Of a stretch of DNA of 64,000 bases, positions 62,832 to 64,000 are shown one piece after another. The position numbers and the translations under genes are program-made. This stretch comes from DASUPK01 sp963801055 (lineage in GTDB: Bacteria > Actinomycetota > Thermoleophilia > Solirubrobacterales > 70-9), in contig CAWDDE010000008.1 of assembly GCA_963801055.1 (NCBI GenBank), forward strand, positions 124,001-188,000, read 5' to 3'. The notes under the pieces are model-generated. The model made no database searches. It was not told the DNA's origin and saw only the letters and a list, made by a program, of their open reading frames with translations. Within the stretch, counting starts at the first letter, position 1, and every line of letters begins with the position of its first letter.

Positions 62832-63822
62832 TCAGGCCCCCGGATCGTCCTCCGGATCGGGGAGCCCGAGCCGAGCTCGACCCCGACCAGGTTCGCCGGC
62901 CTGCCGGGCAGGTACATCGACGAGCCGGTGGCGAGGGCAACCTGCTTGCCCTCGGCGTTGGTGAGCTCGGCGGCGGCGATCGACCAGGGTGCGGCCTCGG
63001 TGCAGGATGCGGGCGCGGGCGGTCATCTCGCTCCCGTCGGGGAACACCGGCCGCAGGTAGTTGACCTTGAAGTCGAGGGTCGCCACGGCGGTGTCGGCCG
63101 GTGCGGTGCTGAACGCCGCCGAGGTCATCGCGAACTCGGCGAGCATCGCCGTGAACCCGCCCTGGACCGTCCCCGCGGAGGTGGAGAGCCACTTGCTGCA
63201 GGGCAGAACGCCCTCGGTCTTGCCCTCCGTGCGCGTCAGTCGAGCGCAGGCCCGTGAGGTGATGGAGCGGCGGGCGCGGCAGCTCGCCCGCGATCAGCGC
63301 ACGAAGGACCTCGAGGCCGCTGCGCCGCTCGAACTCCTCCTGGGGGAGCACCTCGCCCTCGACCTGGCGGCGCAGGGGGTCGTCTGGGCCGGCTGCCGGG
63401 CGGTTCCTCGGTGACGACCGGCGGGTCTGCCGGCGGGTCCGGGATCGGATCGACCGGGGGAAAGATCGTGCAGCGCGTGGTCCCGTGGGCGATCAGCTGG
63501 TCCTCGTCGTCGAAGAGGAAGGCCTCCGAGATACCCAGCGAGCGTCCTCGATGGATCAGCTGGCCCGACCCGGTGATCGTGGCGCCCGCCTAGGGCAGGA
63601 CCGGCCGCAGGAACGGTCATCGAGAGCTCCGCCGTCGTCATCGCCTGACCGGGACCGACGTCCGAATGGACGACCGAGCCGAGCGCTGCGTCGCCGATCA
63701 CGCGCCAGCACGCCTCCGGAGATCAGGCCCGAGGAGTTGGAGAACCAGGGTGAGGCGGGCATCGAGAAGGTCGAGTGGCCACGCGAGGCCTCGGTCAGCT
63801 CGAGCTCGGTCAGATAGCCCAT
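62832..63822 (-). CDS. PaaI-type thioesterase with two tandem hotdog domains
   Basis: ATG 63822 (GYLTELELTEASRGHSTFSM). First hotdog: MPASPWFSNSSGLISGGVLA, GDAALGSVVHSDVGPGQAMT, AELSMTV and, after a frame change near 63595, GSGQLIHRGRSLGISEAFLF, LIAHGTTRCTIFPPVDP. A linker (PPADPPVVTEEPPG) leads to the second: FERRSGLEVLRALIAGELPR, then after frame changes near 63400 and 63240 STSAGTVQGGFTAMLAEFAM, TAVATLDFKVNYLRPVFPDG, EMTARARILH, and AELTNAEGKQVALATGSSMY. About 330 residues, double the single-domain PaaI length. It would hydrolyse acyl- or aryl-CoA esters. Second-domain Asp/Gly loop (QGGFTAMLAE) is as in active enzymes. Confidence 0.8.
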
Positions 63823-63829
63823 CGGCGAG

Positions 63830-64000
63830 CTAGGGGATCAGGCCGCGACGCGCGGCGTCGACGCGCTCGTCCCGGGCAGCGCCAGGAACGCCGGTCGGGG
63901 TATCCGCCCTTGGCGGGCTCCTGCCAGATCATGCGCGCATTCTGCTCGGCCTGGTGCGCTAGCTGGCGAGAAGGTGCCGTGCGGCCTGCGTTCCCGCGTC
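63830..64000 (-). CDS. Partial gene, 3' end only; product unknown
   Basis: The minus strand reads HQAEQNARMIWQEPAKGGYP, DPAFLALPG and, after a small frame change near 63880, ERVDAARRGLIP ending at TAG 63830-63832. The 5' part lies beyond the right edge. I do not recognise the family from 50 residues. It ends 8 nt before the hotdog gene on the same strand, so the two are probably co-transcribed. Confidence 0.45.

Noticed and set aside
1..64000. CRISPR array, insertion sequence, prophage or integrase
   Set aside because: No regularly spaced identical repeats, transposase or integrase motifs were found. The only mobile-type traces are the 21-bp repeats and the HNH tail near 42 kb.

Overview
This 64 kb window is a high-GC (roughly 70 percent), densely packed bacterial chromosome segment. 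Gene content and order (mfd, surA-like foldase, mazG, eno, ftsB; pth-rplY; glmU-prs; metG-tatD-ksgA-ispE; rsmI; glycyl-tRNA synthetase of the dimeric type; PucR-type regulator; LCP protein; tandem HTH regulators; archaeal-type class I aldolase; csrA; a DUF370/RemA-like protein) point to an actinobacterium. A deep-branching lineage such as Thermoleophilia/Solirubrobacterales is my inference; no rRNA is present to prove it. Very many genes, including surely essential ones (eno, mfd, ksgA, ispE), are broken by single-base or two-base indels while their protein sequence continues intact in the next frame. I read this as uncorrected long-read sequencing error, not decay, and annotate each as one gene spanning its frames.

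Layout. 1-6.1 kb (minus): a TPP-dependent enzyme running off the left edge, a circularly permuted ATP-grasp protein, a charged coiled-coil protein, a membrane adenylate/guanylate cyclase with HAMP, and an NAD(P)-binding protein, followed by tRNA-Leu(UAA). 6.4-16 kb: an ECF sigma factor fused to a zinc-finger anti-sigma-like and membrane tail, a first R2lox-like ferritin-fold oxidase, SDR, metallo-beta-lactamase fold hydrolase, a run of overlapping minus-strand genes (HxlR regulator, degenerate rhomboid, O-methyltransferase, GNAT), a GCS2 carboxylate-amine ligase and a divergent class I fructose-bisphosphate aldolase. 16.2-18 kb: thermonuclease, small membrane protein, csrA, and a charged HTH-like protein.

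18.0-34.6 kb (minus) looks like one long transcription unit: mfd, foldase, mazG, eno, ftsB, then four tandem, stop/start-overlapping paralogues of a polytopic GT-C type glycosyltransferase-like protein (about 2.2-2.3 kb each) and a small protein. 34.7-46 kb: enoyl-CoA hydratase, pth, rplY, an AarF/UbiB kinase, GDPD, a set of small accessory genes (lipoprotein, cNMP-binding protein, USP, SnoaL-like, ABM-like, with short phased repeats and an HNH remnant), then prs-glmU and tRNA-Gln(UUG). 46-56 kb (mostly minus): PucR-type regulator, small membrane protein, DedA-PAP2 fusion, ispE, ksgA, tatD, metG, RemA-like protein, a PQQ-type beta-propeller, rsmI and a ROK glucokinase. 56.8-64 kb: LCP cell-wall ligase, FmdB-type zinc ribbon, glycyl-tRNA synthetase, ACT-domain protein, a TetR regulator divergent from a second R2lox-like oxidase fused to an SCP2 domain, and a tandem-hotdog thioesterase.

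The most interesting points are the fourfold tandem GT-C array; the two R2lox-family oxidases 52 kb apart, each preceded by a similar 18-bp dyad, one of them lying in the intergenic region next to a TetR gene, which suggests a two-locus regulon; the R2lox-SCP2 fusion; and the sigma/anti-sigma fusion.
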